From: Phycisphaerales bacterium
GTDB lineage: Bacteria; Planctomycetota; Phycisphaerae; Phycisphaerales; UBA1924
Assembly (NCBI GenBank): GCA_020847535.1
Contig: JADLBU010000126.1
Location: 1-64,000 of the forward strand
DNA: 64,000 nucleotides
Direction of reading: 5' to 3'
In this document: positions 26,338-35,310 of the stretch, piece by piece
How positions within the stretch are numbered: the stretch's first letter is position 1
Layout: every line of letters begins with the position of its first letter
Made by a program: the position numbers and the translations under genes
Notes under the pieces: model-generated
Told to the model about the DNA's origin: nothing
Databases searched by the model: none
What the model saw: the letters and a program-made list of their open reading frames with translations, nothing else

Positions 26338-28559
26338 GCGGCGGACTCCCGTGCTTCGGTGGCGCCTGGGGTGGTGGGCGTGGGAGGGGTGGGAGGGGTG
26401 GGAGGGGTGGTGGGGGTGGTGGGGGTGCGATCGGGCGGGGATGGAGCGGGGTTTGGAGCGGGGCTTGGAGCGGAGGCCTGCGTGGATGGGGAGGGCCCGC
26501 GGCCCAGCAACCGGGCGGCGAGCGCATCGCCAGCGCCACGCCAGTCGCGCGAGGTCTCCTTGAGCTTGACCTCGATCCAGTACTCGTAGCAGGACATCAT
26601 GAGGGAGTAGTGGAAGCCCTGCGGGCCGTCGAGGATGCCGAGGCGGAAGAAGTAGAGATAGACGAAGCGCGCTGCGTGGCGGAGGGGAAGGCGGTTGAAG
26701 ACCTGCTTGAGGACGACGCGTCGGGCGATCGGGTCGGGGTTGAAGATATCGAGGATGCGCAGGGGCGGGCCGGCCTTGCGGCCCTTGAGGATCTCGGCGG
26801 TCTCGAAGCTCGAGTAGCTGTTGTGGCGCTCGAACCAGTGGACGGTGCCCTTGCTGAAGGGGTAGTGGATGAGGTGCTCCTGCATCTCACCGACCTGGCC
26901 ATCGACGACGGCGACCGGATTCACCAACCGCTCGTAGCGGATCTTGAGGGGGCGGAACATGCGGATGATCCAGGTCGGGTAGAGCTGGGCGTGCTTGAGC
27001 CAGCGGCCGTTGAACATGTCCTTTCGGCGCAGGCGGAAGGCCGACTCGGGGCGGGCCGGATCACCGAAGCGCATGACTTCCTGCGCCAGCTCCGGCGGGA
27101 CGCGTTCATCGGCATCGACATAGAGCACCCAGGGGTGCTTGAAGGGGATGTTCTGAACGCCCCAGTTCTGGTGGCTGGACCAGTTGTCGAACTTGCGCTG
27201 CACGACGCGGACGTTGGGGTACTTCTCGGCGATCTTGACGGTCTGGTCGTTCGAGAAGGAGTCATAGACGACGACATCGTCGGACCAGGAGAGGCAGTCG
27301 AGGCAGCGTGCGATGTTGACTTCCTCGTCCTTGGTGAGGATCAGGACGGAGACGGGGTGCGCGTTGGCAGCGCCGGCGACCTCTGGCGCTCCGGGCACCG
27401 GAATAGCCCCCGCGGCCCCCACAGGCTTGGGGTACGCCGTCGGCGGCATCATGGCGCTGCCGGTTGAGGGGTGGGCGGCCATGTGGCGGCGAACCTGGTC
27501 ACTGGTGCGGCTGGCCCAGCGGCGCTTGATCTCCTTGATCTTGACCTCGATCCAGTACTCGTACATCGAGATCATGAGGGCGTACTGGAAGCCGGCATCC
27601 TTATCGAGGAAACCCTTGCGCAGGAAGTACATGTAGAGGAAGCGCACGAGGCCGCGGAAGGGGAGGTAGAAGGTGATGTTCTTGAGGGCGCGGCGCTTGG
27701 CGACCGGGTTGGGGTTGCGGAGGTTCTTGATGTGCGACCAGAGGCTGGTGCGAACGACCTTGGCGGCCTCGGTGCCCTCCATGGTGGAGTAGGAGTTGTG
27801 CTTGGTGAACCAGGGGATGAGGCCCTTGTTGAAGCTGTAGTGGATGAAGTCGTGCTGGAGGTCGCCCATCGGGCCCTGCGGCACGGGGTGGGGGTTGACA
27901 TCCCGCATCTCGTAACGGATCTGGTCGGGCTTGAAGAGGCGGATGATCCAGACGGGGTAGATGCCGCCGTTGCGCAGCCACCGCTCCATGAACATGTTGC
28001 GGTACTTGAGGCGGTAGGCGACCTCGGTGCCCGGCTGGTTGCACTGGCGGATGATCTCATCGCGCAGCTCGGGCGGGACGCGCTCATCGGCATCGCTGTA
28101 ATACACCCATTGGTGCTTCCAGGTGATGTGCTCGAGGGCCCAGTTGCTGTGCTTGCTCCAGGTGTCGAACTTGCGCTGGATCACGCGGACGTTGGGGAAC
28201 TTGCGGGCAAGCTCCAGGGTCCGATCGCTCGAATAGCTGTCGAAGACCACGATGTCGTCGGAGAAGGTCAGCGTCTTGAGGCACGCCTCGATGTTGATCT
28301 CCTCATCCTTGGTGAGGATGAGAATGCTCGGCGGCTCCTGGCCCGGCGGGAAGACCTTGTCCGAGGTGGGCAGGGGCAGCGGGACCGGCGAGATGGTCGC
28401 CATGCGATCGGCGGGAGCGGCCGGCTCGGGTGTGGGCGACACACCCCCCACGTCCCCCACGCCCCCCACGCCCCCCACGCTCGCGGGCGGGTGAGCCTCC
28501 GCGCGCGGCGGTATCGGCATCCCCATCGCCGATGGCATGCTCTCGGAGCTTTCCGGCAT
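26334..28559 (-). CDS. Two tandem family 2 glycosyltransferases in one polypeptide
   Basis: The 741-residue protein contains two WaaE-like GT2 domains. The first covers roughly residues 78-350, with SILILTKDEEINIEACLKTL and SDADERVPPE at about 155-164. The second covers roughly 403-690, with SVLILTKDEEVNIARCLDCL and VDADERVPPE at about 481-490. Both keep the DxD metal motif, so both look active. A Val/Gly/Pro-rich N-terminus, a Pro/Ala linker at about 367-402 and a Pro/Thr tail encoded by a CACCCC repeat frame the domains. The ATG (28557-28559) overlaps the epimerase stop (TGATG), and the stop overlaps the next start. The two domains are clearly homologous to each other, consistent with internal duplication. 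Confidence 0.88.
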   Translation of the reverse strand: MPESSESMPSAMGMPIPPRAEAHPPASVGGVGGVGDVGGVSPTPEPAAPADRMATISPVPLPLPTSDKVFPPGQEPPSILILTKDEEINIEACLKTLTFSDDIVVFDSYSSDRTLELARKFPNVRVIQRKFDTWSKHSNWALEHITWKHQWVYYSDADERVPPELRDEIIRQCNQPGTEVAYRLKYRNMFMERWLRNGGIYPVWIIRLFKPDQIRYEMRDVNPHPVPQGPMGDLQHDFIHYSFNKGLIPWFTKHNSYSTMEGTEAAKVVRTSLWSHIKNLRNPNPVAKRRALKNITFYLPFRGLVRFLYMYFLRKGFLDKDAGFQYALMISMYEYWIEVKIKEIKRRWASRTSDQVRRHMAAHPSTGSAMMPPTAYPKPVGAAGAIPVPGAPEVAGAANAHPVSVLILTKDEEVNIARCLDCLSWSDDVVVYDSFSNDQTVKIAEKYPNVRVVQRKFDNWSSHQNWGVQNIPFKHPWVLYVDADERVPPELAQEVMRFGDPARPESAFRLRRKDMFNGRWLKHAQLYPTWIIRMFRPLKIRYERLVNPVAVVDGQVGEMQEHLIHYPFSKGTVHWFERHNSYSSFETAEILKGRKAGPPLRILDIFNPDPIARRVVLKQVFNRLPLRHAARFVYLYFFRLGILDGPQGFHYSLMMSCYEYWIEVKLKETSRDWRGAGDALAARLLGRGPSPSTQASAPSPAPNPAPSPPDRTPTTPTTPPTPPTPPTPTTPGATEARESAA

Positions 28560-29644
28560 CAGGCAGCGCTCCCCCGAACGGCCGTGATGCTTGAACCCAC
28601 GGCCGAACCACCTGAACCCATGTGCGCTGGATCCGTCCTGGCCCACTCCAGCGTCCGCCGGATCCCCTCGCCGAACCCGACCACGGGTTCGTAGCCCAGG
28701 AGCTCGCGGGCGCGAGAGATGTCGGCGACCGAGTGGCGGACATCGCCGGCTCGTGGTGGGGCAAAGCCGGGCGTTGAATCCACACCCAGGGCCTCACCCA
28801 TGTGCCTGAGCACATCCAGCAGCCGTGTGCGCACACCAGTGCCGATGTTGATGACTTCGCCGGTGAAGGGGCGATGGCTGGTGGCGGCGAGCAGGTTGGC
28901 GTAGACGACGTTGTCGATGAAGGTGAAGTCGCGCGTCTGCTCGCCATCGCCCATGATCGTGGGCTTGCGCCCCGAGATCAGCACCTTGGTGAAGGCGGAG
29001 ATGACCGCGGCGTAGGCGGAGCTGGGATCCTGCCGGGGGCCGAAGATGTTGAAGTAGCGCAGGCTGACCGTGGAGAGACCGGTGCAGCGGGCCTGGGATT
29101 GGAGCAGGAACTCACCGGCGACCTTGCTCGCGGCGTAGGGGGACCAGCAGTCGGGGACGTGGTCCTCGCGGCTGGGGAGCGAGGGGTTGTTGCCGTAGGC
29201 GGCGGCGGATGCGGCAAAGAGCACGCGCTTGACGCCGGCCTCGGAGGCAGCGGTCAGGATGCGCTGGGTGCCGACCATGTTGATCTGTGCGCACTTTTCG
29301 GGCTCGGCGACGCTCTGGGGGACGCTGACCAACGCGGCTTCGTGGAAGGCGCAGGTGCAGCCTGCGATCGCTCGGCGGAGGGCGGCATCGTCGAGGATGG
29401 ATGCTTTGTGGAACTCCGTGCCGGGGGCGAGGTTCTTCTCAAAGCCGCCGGAGAGATCATCGAGGACGATGACCTTGGCGCCGAGCGATTGGAGGGCGTG
29501 TCCGAGGTGGGAACCGATGAAGCCAGCGCCGCCGGTGATCAGGATGCGCTTGCCTGCAAGGTCCGAGAATGCGGGCGTCTTCAACCAGGCGGGGGTTGGT
29601 GAATCGCCGGGGCTTGATCGGTTGGCGGTGTGGGCTGCGGTCAT
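28559..29644 (-). CDS. NAD-dependent sugar epimerase/dehydratase
   Basis: The 361-residue extended short-chain dehydrogenase has the Rossmann glycine motif ITGGAGFIGSHLG (about residues 36-48), LDDLSGG, AALVSVPQSV, and the catalytic Tyr-Lys in YAASK (about residues 169-173). The pattern is like UDP-glucose/N-acetylglucosamine 4-epimerases (GalE/WbpP group); exact sugar is unknown. GGGAGAG lies just before the ATG at 29644. It is the first gene of a three-gene operon with the two glycosyltransferase genes. Confidence 0.88.
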   Translation of the reverse strand: MTAAHTANRSSPGDSPTPAWLKTPAFSDLAGKRILITGGAGFIGSHLGHALQSLGAKVIVLDDLSGGFEKNLAPGTEFHKASILDDAALRRAIAGCTCAFHEAALVSVPQSVAEPEKCAQINMVGTQRILTAASEAGVKRVLFAASAAAYGNNPSLPSREDHVPDCWSPYAASKVAGEFLLQSQARCTGLSTVSLRYFNIFGPRQDPSSAYAAVISAFTKVLISGRKPTIMGDGEQTRDFTFIDNVVYANLLAATSHRPFTGEVINIGTGVRTRLLDVLRHMGEALGVDSTPGFAPPRAGDVRHSVADISRARELLGYEPVVGFGEGIRRTLEWARTDPAHMGSGGSAVGSSITAVRGSAA

Positions 29645-29763
29645 TCACTCTCCCGATCGGCGATCAAGACTGCGGCGCTGCGTTCGAGATGTCGGGCCGC
29701 ACCAACAACACGCAAGGTCCGTGGCGTGCGTGATCGCGAGCACCGAACATCACCCTCCCAAAG

Positions 29764-29788
29764 GAACCCGGGTTCGCGGTCGATTATA
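29764..29788 (-). promoter_or_regulatory. Possible promoter and operator of the epimerase operon
   Basis: On the minus strand a perfect TATAAT (29783-29788) is followed, where transcription should start, by the 12-base perfect palindrome GAACCCGGGTTC (29764-29775). The -35 region is not recognisable at the usual distance, so an activator or another sigma factor might be needed. The palindrome just at the start site would suit a repressor. The 321-base spacer 29645-29965 also holds copy 2 of the palindromic repeat and must carry the methyltransferase promoter. Confidence 0.4.
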
Positions 29789-29899
29789 CTTCCGCCCCTC
29801 CGGGAGCCTCTGCTGGCATCCGGGGCGGTTACGCGGCCTGCCGGGATGATGTTCGGGGGCCAAAGAGACAGGTTCTCGCTCAAAGCCATGTAGACGATG

Positions 29900-29929
29900 T
29901 AGACACAGGCGGGACGCCTGTGCCACGAG
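29900..29929. repeat. Intergenic palindromic repeat, copy 2
   Basis: The core CACAGGC (29904-29910) / GCCTGTG (29916-29922) is preceded by TAGA and followed by CCACGAG; it is identical over the 30 bases to copy 3 at 47658-47687. It lies about 40 bases upstream of the methyltransferase start, so it would be in the 5' part of that transcript. Confidence 0.85.
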
Positions 29930-29965
29930 CACCTGTAGATGAGCGAGAACCCGTAAGGAGAGGTC

Positions 29966-30841
29966 ATGGCGTATCGGCAGGCGCGTCCGTGCCCGATTTG
30001 CGAGAGCGGCAGCGAACCGTGTTACGTGTCGGGGCATTTCCGGCTGTTCCGGTGCGTGAAGTGCCGGACGGCGTATGTCGATCCGGTGCCGACGGATGAG
30101 TTTCTGACGGAGTACTACTCGACGTACCACATGACCGGCGAGGCGGGGGGTACGTACGACGATGTCGAATCGCGGATGCAGGCGGACTTCCCGGCGAAGA
30201 TCGGGCTCGTGAAGCATCACTTGGGGGGCAAGCCGGGGCGGTTGATGGATGTCGGGTGCGGCAAGGGGTATTTCGTCAAGGCGGCGAAGGATGCGGGGCT
30301 GGATGCCGAGGGGTGCGATCTGTCGGACAGCGGTGTGAAGTACGCGATCGAGAAGCTGGGTGTGAAAGCGCACGCCGGTCACATCGGAGCGCTCAAGCAG
30401 CAGCTCGGGCTGGGGTCGTACGGCGTCGCGACCTTCTGGGCGACCATTGAGCACCTGCCCGATCCGATCGGGCTGATGCGTGATGTCCACGACATCCTCA
30501 AGCCGGGCGGGCTGTTCCTGCTTGATACGGGCATCGGGGATGACTGGCTGGATCGGCTGGTGCCGGGGAACGTGCAGTGGTACGACCCGCCGCAGCACTT
30601 GTTCGTGTTCTCGGGGCCGGGGCTGGCGAAGGCGGTTGAGAAGGCGGGGTTCCGGGTGCTGCATCACGATCTGTGCTTTGAGCGATCGGCATCGCGGAAG
30701 CTGATCCGCAACGTGCGGAACGGTGTGACGGCGGGGATCATGCGGCTGGGGGCGGAGCTGGGCCGGCTCAAGAGCCGGGGGTTTGGGTTCACGCGTTTCC
30801 CGATGGGGAACCTGCAGAGCATCGTGGCGCAGAAGATCTGA
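29966..30841 (+). CDS. SAM-dependent methyltransferase with N-terminal zinc knuckle
   Basis: The 291-residue protein starts with a zinc-binding pair CPIC...CVKC (residues 9-36). A class I methyltransferase fold follows, with the SAM motif LMDVGCGKGYFV (about residues 93-104) and EGCDLSDSG. The layout is that of methyltransferases acting on sugars or lipid-linked glycans (type 11/12). AAGGAG (29956-29961) supports the ATG. It is divergent from the epimerase-glycosyltransferase operon, so it may modify the same glycan; that is inference. Confidence 0.85.
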   Translation: MAYRQARPCPICESGSEPCYVSGHFRLFRCVKCRTAYVDPVPTDEFLTEYYSTYHMTGEAGGTYDDVESRMQADFPAKIGLVKHHLGGKPGRLMDVGCGKGYFVKAAKDAGLDAEGCDLSDSGVKYAIEKLGVKAHAGHIGALKQQLGLGSYGVATFWATIEHLPDPIGLMRDVHDILKPGGLFLLDTGIGDDWLDRLVPGNVQWYDPPQHLFVFSGPGLAKAVEKAGFRVLHHDLCFERSASRKLIRNVRNGVTAGIMRLGAELGRLKSRGFGFTRFPMGNLQSIVAQKI

Positions 30842-30886
30842 AGACAGGCCGCGGATTTCGCGGATCAGAAGGGGGAAGGGGCGTGA

Positions 30887-33800
30887 CTAGCGAGACCCGT
30901 TCACCGTGCCTTTTTCGAGCTGCAGCATGCGGCGATCCTGCTCGCTGAGGGTTCGGCCGAAGACATCGAGGAAGAATCGGCGGGTCTGGTCGAAGGGGAC
31001 GCTGGCGACATCGGGCTCGGAGAGGGTGCCCGAGACGCGGGTGGTCACGAGTTCATCGCGGAGGCCTTCGAGGAGCCAGTTGAGGACCGGGATCCGCTTG
31101 ATGGCTCGCGAATTGAATCGCAGGTCCAACATCATCTCGGGCCAGGTCATGGTGCCGAAGCCGCGGATGTGTACGTTGCTGGAGAAGACCGAAAGATCTT
31201 CGAAGGCGAGCACGGGGCCTTCGATGTAGAAGGCGGAGTTGGCGAAATCGAGGGGCTCATCGGTGGGGAGCTGGAGGTTGCTGAACTCGATGAGGGGCAT
31301 GACCAGGGGCATGCGGAGCACGGAGGGCCCGGCGATCGTCGCCTTGCCGATGCCGCGGCGCGAGGTGGGATCATCGAGCTTGCCGCCGAGCGAGACCGAT
31401 GCGGTGACGAGCCCGCGCGAGGCATCGGTGTCGGCGGGCGGCTGTGCATCGATCGGCTTGCCGGCGGAGGCGGTCAGGTCGCGCAGGGTCGGGGCGAAGC
31501 GCACTCCGGCGAGCTCGAAGCTGGCCTGGAACTCGCGCGATGCGGAGCCGGCGGGTCCGATCAGGGCTCTTCCGGCGAACTTGCCGCCGTAGCAATCGGC
31601 GGTGATCTGCGGGATGGCGATCTCGCCGGTCTCGGGCCTGCCCTGGACCTCGACGATGCCGTTCTCCATTCCCAGGCCGCCGATCTTGAAGCGGTCGAGG
31701 GATGAGGTGATGGTGAACCCCGCGGGCGTGGAGAAGTCGGAGTTGGTGACGCGGAAATCAAGCCGGCCATCGCAGTCGGTGACGGGGGCTCCGACGGTCA
31801 GCTTGCCGCCGAGGATGCCGACCTTGCCGCCGGCGAGCAGGCGCTGGCGGGTGGGGGCATCGGACTGCGTGAGGCGGATCTGCATGACGGTCAGATCGAC
31901 CTTGCCAGCGACATCAAAGCCGATCGCCGCGAGCACATCATCGACGGATGCCGGGAGCAGCGCCCGCAGGGATCCGGGCATGCCGGTGCTTCCGCCGGTG
32001 AGGGTGAGGTCGATCTCGACATCATCCTCGGGAGTCAGGAGCCAGGAGCCATCGGCGCGGAGGTCGAAGCCCTCGCCCTTTCCTTCGATGGCGCGCAGCT
32101 GCCCGCCCTTGGAGGTAAATGTGACATCTCCGCTGGCCGCGCTGAACGCGACATCCTGACCGCGGACATGCACCGTCATCGCCTTGGGGCTGATCCTGCC
32201 TTCAAGGCCCGCAGCGCCGGCAGCGCCAGCGCCGGGCTTGAACTCGAACTGGGCATCGAACTCGCCGCGCGGGTTGAGGGAACGCAGCAGCTCGGCGTTG
32301 TCGGGGGACAAACGGCGGGCGGCGATCGCCCGCAGCAGGTTCGCCTCGGCCCTCGCGTTGCGGAGCGTTGCCTTGAAGCCCTCGGCCGGGACCACATCGC
32401 CCTGGTCATCGGGGCGCAGAGAGCCGGCGGCCTCGATCGTCCCCAGCGGTTGCTCGCCGGATCGCAACCGGGCGGAGAAATCCCGGAACTCGACTTCACC
32501 TCCGGGGTGGGTCCGCAGGGATCCGGAGATGTCGTCGAAGCGGGTGGTCTGGCCTTCGACGCTTCCGGCCATGTCCTCGAACCGCTCGATGGTCACGGTG
32601 GCGACCGTTCCATCGGGGGATGGTCCGATCTCGATGCGTCCGCCGACGTGCCCGGTGGGGTTGAACTCGTGGGAGAGCTTGGTCCAGCGTGCGGCGGCCT
32701 GGGATGAGAAGACGGCGACCAGCTGCTCGATGGGCAGTGAGAGGTCGATATCGCGCACATCGACGGCGGCCCGCAGCTCGGGCTCGTTGTTCTCGGGGGC
32801 GACCTTGCCGGCGACGTGGATTTCGCCTCCGGAGCCGGGGGCGGGTTCTTCGGCGAGCGTTGGGCGGCCGGCATCTCGCGCGCGTGTATTTCCGGAGAAA
32901 TCGAAGGTAACCTCGCGATCGGCGATCTTGACCACTCCGCGGGCGTTGACGACCTCGAGCTGCTCGGCGGAAGCCGCGCCCTCGGGCTCATCGGTGGGTT
33001 GGGGTCGCAGGAGGAGCGGACCGGCGTTGACGGTCGCGGTGACGTGGCCGCTGTCCTGGTCATCGTTGAAGAGCCGCAGCTCGGCGGACAGGAGGCCGGC
33101 CGCGTGCAACTCGTCGAGGATCCCGCGGAGACGCGGACCGGCGGATGAGCCGGGCTTGTCGCGGGATGCACGGTCGAGGGTCGCTCCGATCGCGTAGTGG
33201 ACGAGCCGGCCGGTGGGGATGTCCTTGGCGTTGACGGTCAGCTCGGGGGAGCCATCGCGAGCGGGGTCGATGATCAGGCGGTAGTCGACATCCGCGGAGG
33301 CGGTGCCGGCGCCGCCGACGATGGGGCGATATTCACCGCCGCGGATCGTCATGGTGTTGTCCTTCATGACCTCGACTTGGACATCGGTGGCGATCATGGG
33401 GAGCGGGAACCACTCGGGGAGGATGGTGAGCGAGTCGAAGTGGATCGATGTTTCTTCGAGCCATTCGGTATCGGGCCCGGCGGGACGGGTGACGCGGGTG
33501 TGGACCTGCGCCATTCCGTCGAGGGCGAAGGGCAGGGCGCCGGGCTGGGTGGCCGGCTCTCCGGGCCGGTGGATCAGACCGTTGGCGAGCAGGCGGTTGT
33601 AATGATCCTCGTTGAAGAGAACGGGGACGATGCCCTTTCGGCGGACGGCCATGGCACGGATGACATCGGCATCGACGGGCATGTTCTGCACGTACACATC
33701 GATCACGCAGTGGGCATCACCGGTCGGGGGCTCGATAAAGCCGCTAGCGCGGATGGTCGCGCCGGCGGGTGACCTGCCCTTGATGTCGAGGATGTCGATG

Positions 33801-35161
33801 CGTGTATCGGTGAATTTCACGCGACCGGAGAGGTTGCGGAACTCGTACGGGAATCGCTTGAACGCCGAGACGGCTTCCTTGACCTCCATCTCCCCAACAA
33901 CCGAGAGATCGGCGGCCTTGCCGTTGACGGGCTCGCCGCGGGAGACGGTGACCTCGGACGCCACGAGCCCGGTCGGCCAGGAGAAGTCCGCGAGCCGCTC
34001 GCGAACCAGCGGAGGCACGAACCGCAGGATCCGCAGGTCCTTCTCCATGCGGAAGTTCTCGGTTTTCACGAGGCAGACGAAGGGGCTGTCGGGCTCGGAG
34101 CCCTGGTACTTCAGATCGACGCGATAGGGGACTTCTTCGATGCTGCCGACGAGCTTGGCGGTGATCCCTGACTCGGAGAGCTCGATCGGCCCGTTGACGT
34201 GCAGCATGCGGATGAGCGGGGCATCGGCGGACTGGGCGAGCTGGCCATCGTCGGTGATCGGCAGGTTCACCGAGACATCGATCAGGTCCGCGGTCGCGCG
34301 GAGACCCGCCGGTGAGCCCGGCGAGGGCGGCGAATACGAGATGGTCGCCGGGCCGATGGCGCCCTCAAGGTCGAGCATCTGGGCGACCCGGCGGATGCGG
34401 CTGGGCATCGCCGAGGGCGGCCAATCCTTGAGCGAGAGCCCGGTGAGCGCGAGGGATAGATCCGATCCCTGCACAGCGCCGGTGATCCGCACGGGCTCGA
34501 CCGGTGAGGATGGGCTCGCGGGGGCATCGGCATCGGGCGTCAGGACAAGCTCGAAGGAGCCATCCTCGCGCGCGGTCGAGGGGCTGAGTTGCCCGTGTAC
34601 ATCGATGCGTTTGAGGAGCGTGAAGGGATCCCGGGATGCGTTGCCGGCGTGCTCCCCCACCTCGATGATTCCGCCGTCGATCTTGACACGGGGCAGCGCG
34701 GTGGCTTGGCCCGAGGATGAGGGCAGGCGCAGGGATGACAGGTTGAGCCTTCCATCCGTGGCGTTCTGACTGAGCCGCAGGGTCGGGTGCAGCACCATCA
34801 CATCGCTGAGGGCGGGCTGGTCATCGCTGATGAACCCCAGCAGGCGCTTCCACGAGACAACGGCATCGAGCCGTTCGATGCGCATCAGCTCGCCGCCGGG
34901 GCCATCGATCCCGGGGGCTCGCACCACCGCATCGGTGACGGCGATGTGACCGCCCAGGCCGATCGAGACCTTGCCCTGCGAGAGCTGCACGCCTGTCATC
35001 GCGCGCAGGCGGGAGGATGCGACCCAGCGGACCAGCGGAGATGAGGTGAATAGCCACGAGCAGAGCCCGATGGCGATGAGGGCGATCAGCCACTTCCGCC
35101 GGCGGGGGCGTGGGGGTTGCTTGTCGGAGGCGGGTCGTGCGGCGTTGGAGGTTTCAGGCAT
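30887..35161 (-). CDS. Giant AsmA-like envelope protein
   Basis: The 1424-residue protein has a basic cytosolic start, one transmembrane segment (WLIALIAIGLCSWLFTSSPLV, about residues 25-45) and a very long beta-rich periplasmic body with no further spans. Its C-terminal part (LDLRFNSRAIKRIPVLNWLLEGLRDELVTTRVSGTLSEPDV) is the AsmA-like C-terminal region. AsmA-like proteins such as YhdP/TamB are tube-like lipid-transfer bridges between membranes. The ATG at 35161 (MPETSNAARP) is chosen because the upstream frame runs through a CCCCACA repeat. It is divergent from radA. Confidence 0.85.
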   Translation of the reverse strand: MPETSNAARPASDKQPPRPRRRKWLIALIAIGLCSWLFTSSPLVRWVASSRLRAMTGVQLSQGKVSIGLGGHIAVTDAVVRAPGIDGPGGELMRIERLDAVVSWKRLLGFISDDQPALSDVMVLHPTLRLSQNATDGRLNLSSLRLPSSSGQATALPRVKIDGGIIEVGEHAGNASRDPFTLLKRIDVHGQLSPSTAREDGSFELVLTPDADAPASPSSPVEPVRITGAVQGSDLSLALTGLSLKDWPPSAMPSRIRRVAQMLDLEGAIGPATISYSPPSPGSPAGLRATADLIDVSVNLPITDDGQLAQSADAPLIRMLHVNGPIELSESGITAKLVGSIEEVPYRVDLKYQGSEPDSPFVCLVKTENFRMEKDLRILRFVPPLVRERLADFSWPTGLVASEVTVSRGEPVNGKAADLSVVGEMEVKEAVSAFKRFPYEFRNLSGRVKFTDTRIDILDIKGRSPAGATIRASGFIEPPTGDAHCVIDVYVQNMPVDADVIRAMAVRRKGIVPVLFNEDHYNRLLANGLIHRPGEPATQPGALPFALDGMAQVHTRVTRPAGPDTEWLEETSIHFDSLTILPEWFPLPMIATDVQVEVMKDNTMTIRGGEYRPIVGGAGTASADVDYRLIIDPARDGSPELTVNAKDIPTGRLVHYAIGATLDRASRDKPGSSAGPRLRGILDELHAAGLLSAELRLFNDDQDSGHVTATVNAGPLLLRPQPTDEPEGAASAEQLEVVNARGVVKIADREVTFDFSGNTRARDAGRPTLAEEPAPGSGGEIHVAGKVAPENNEPELRAAVDVRDIDLSLPIEQLVAVFSSQAAARWTKLSHEFNPTGHVGGRIEIGPSPDGTVATVTIERFEDMAGSVEGQTTRFDDISGSLRTHPGGEVEFRDFSARLRSGEQPLGTIEAAGSLRPDDQGDVVPAEGFKATLRNARAEANLLRAIAARRLSPDNAELLRSLNPRGEFDAQFEFKPGAGAAGAAGLEGRISPKAMTVHVRGQDVAFSAASGDVTFTSKGGQLRAIEGKGEGFDLRADGSWLLTPEDDVEIDLTLTGGSTGMPGSLRALLPASVDDVLAAIGFDVAGKVDLTVMQIRLTQSDAPTRQRLLAGGKVGILGGKLTVGAPVTDCDGRLDFRVTNSDFSTPAGFTITSSLDRFKIGGLGMENGIVEVQGRPETGEIAIPQITADCYGGKFAGRALIGPAGSASREFQASFELAGVRFAPTLRDLTASAGKPIDAQPPADTDASRGLVTASVSLGGKLDDPTSRRGIGKATIAGPSVLRMPLVMPLIEFSNLQLPTDEPLDFANSAFYIEGPVLAFEDLSVFSSNVHIRGFGTMTWPEMMLDLRFNSRAIKRIPVLNWLLEGLRDELVTTRVSGTLSEPDVASVPFDQTRRFFLDVFGRTLSEQDRRMLQLEKGTVNGSR

Positions 35162-35177
35162 CTGGTGATCGATCACG

Positions 35178-35216
35178 CCCTCCCACACCCCCACACCCCC
35201 ACACCCCCACACATCC
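35178..35216. repeat. C-rich microsatellite between divergent genes
   Basis: A run of CCCACAC-type units (about five copies) lies between the AsmA-like start and radA start. It makes G-tracts on the minus strand that could form a G-quadruplex, in the 149-base region that must hold both promoters. Confidence 0.7.
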
Positions 35217-35310
35217 CTACGCCGCTTGCTCGGCCGCTCAGCGGCGCAACCTGTCGGGATGGTACGTGAGCCCTGGGCCCATCGCCGCCGGGTCGCGTAC
35301 GCTCCGACCA

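Noticed and set aside
26378-26430. Regular GGGTGGGAGG-type repeat considered as a CRISPR or other array
   Set aside because: Units are too short and uniform, with no spacers; it encodes the Pro/Thr tail of the double glycosyltransferase.
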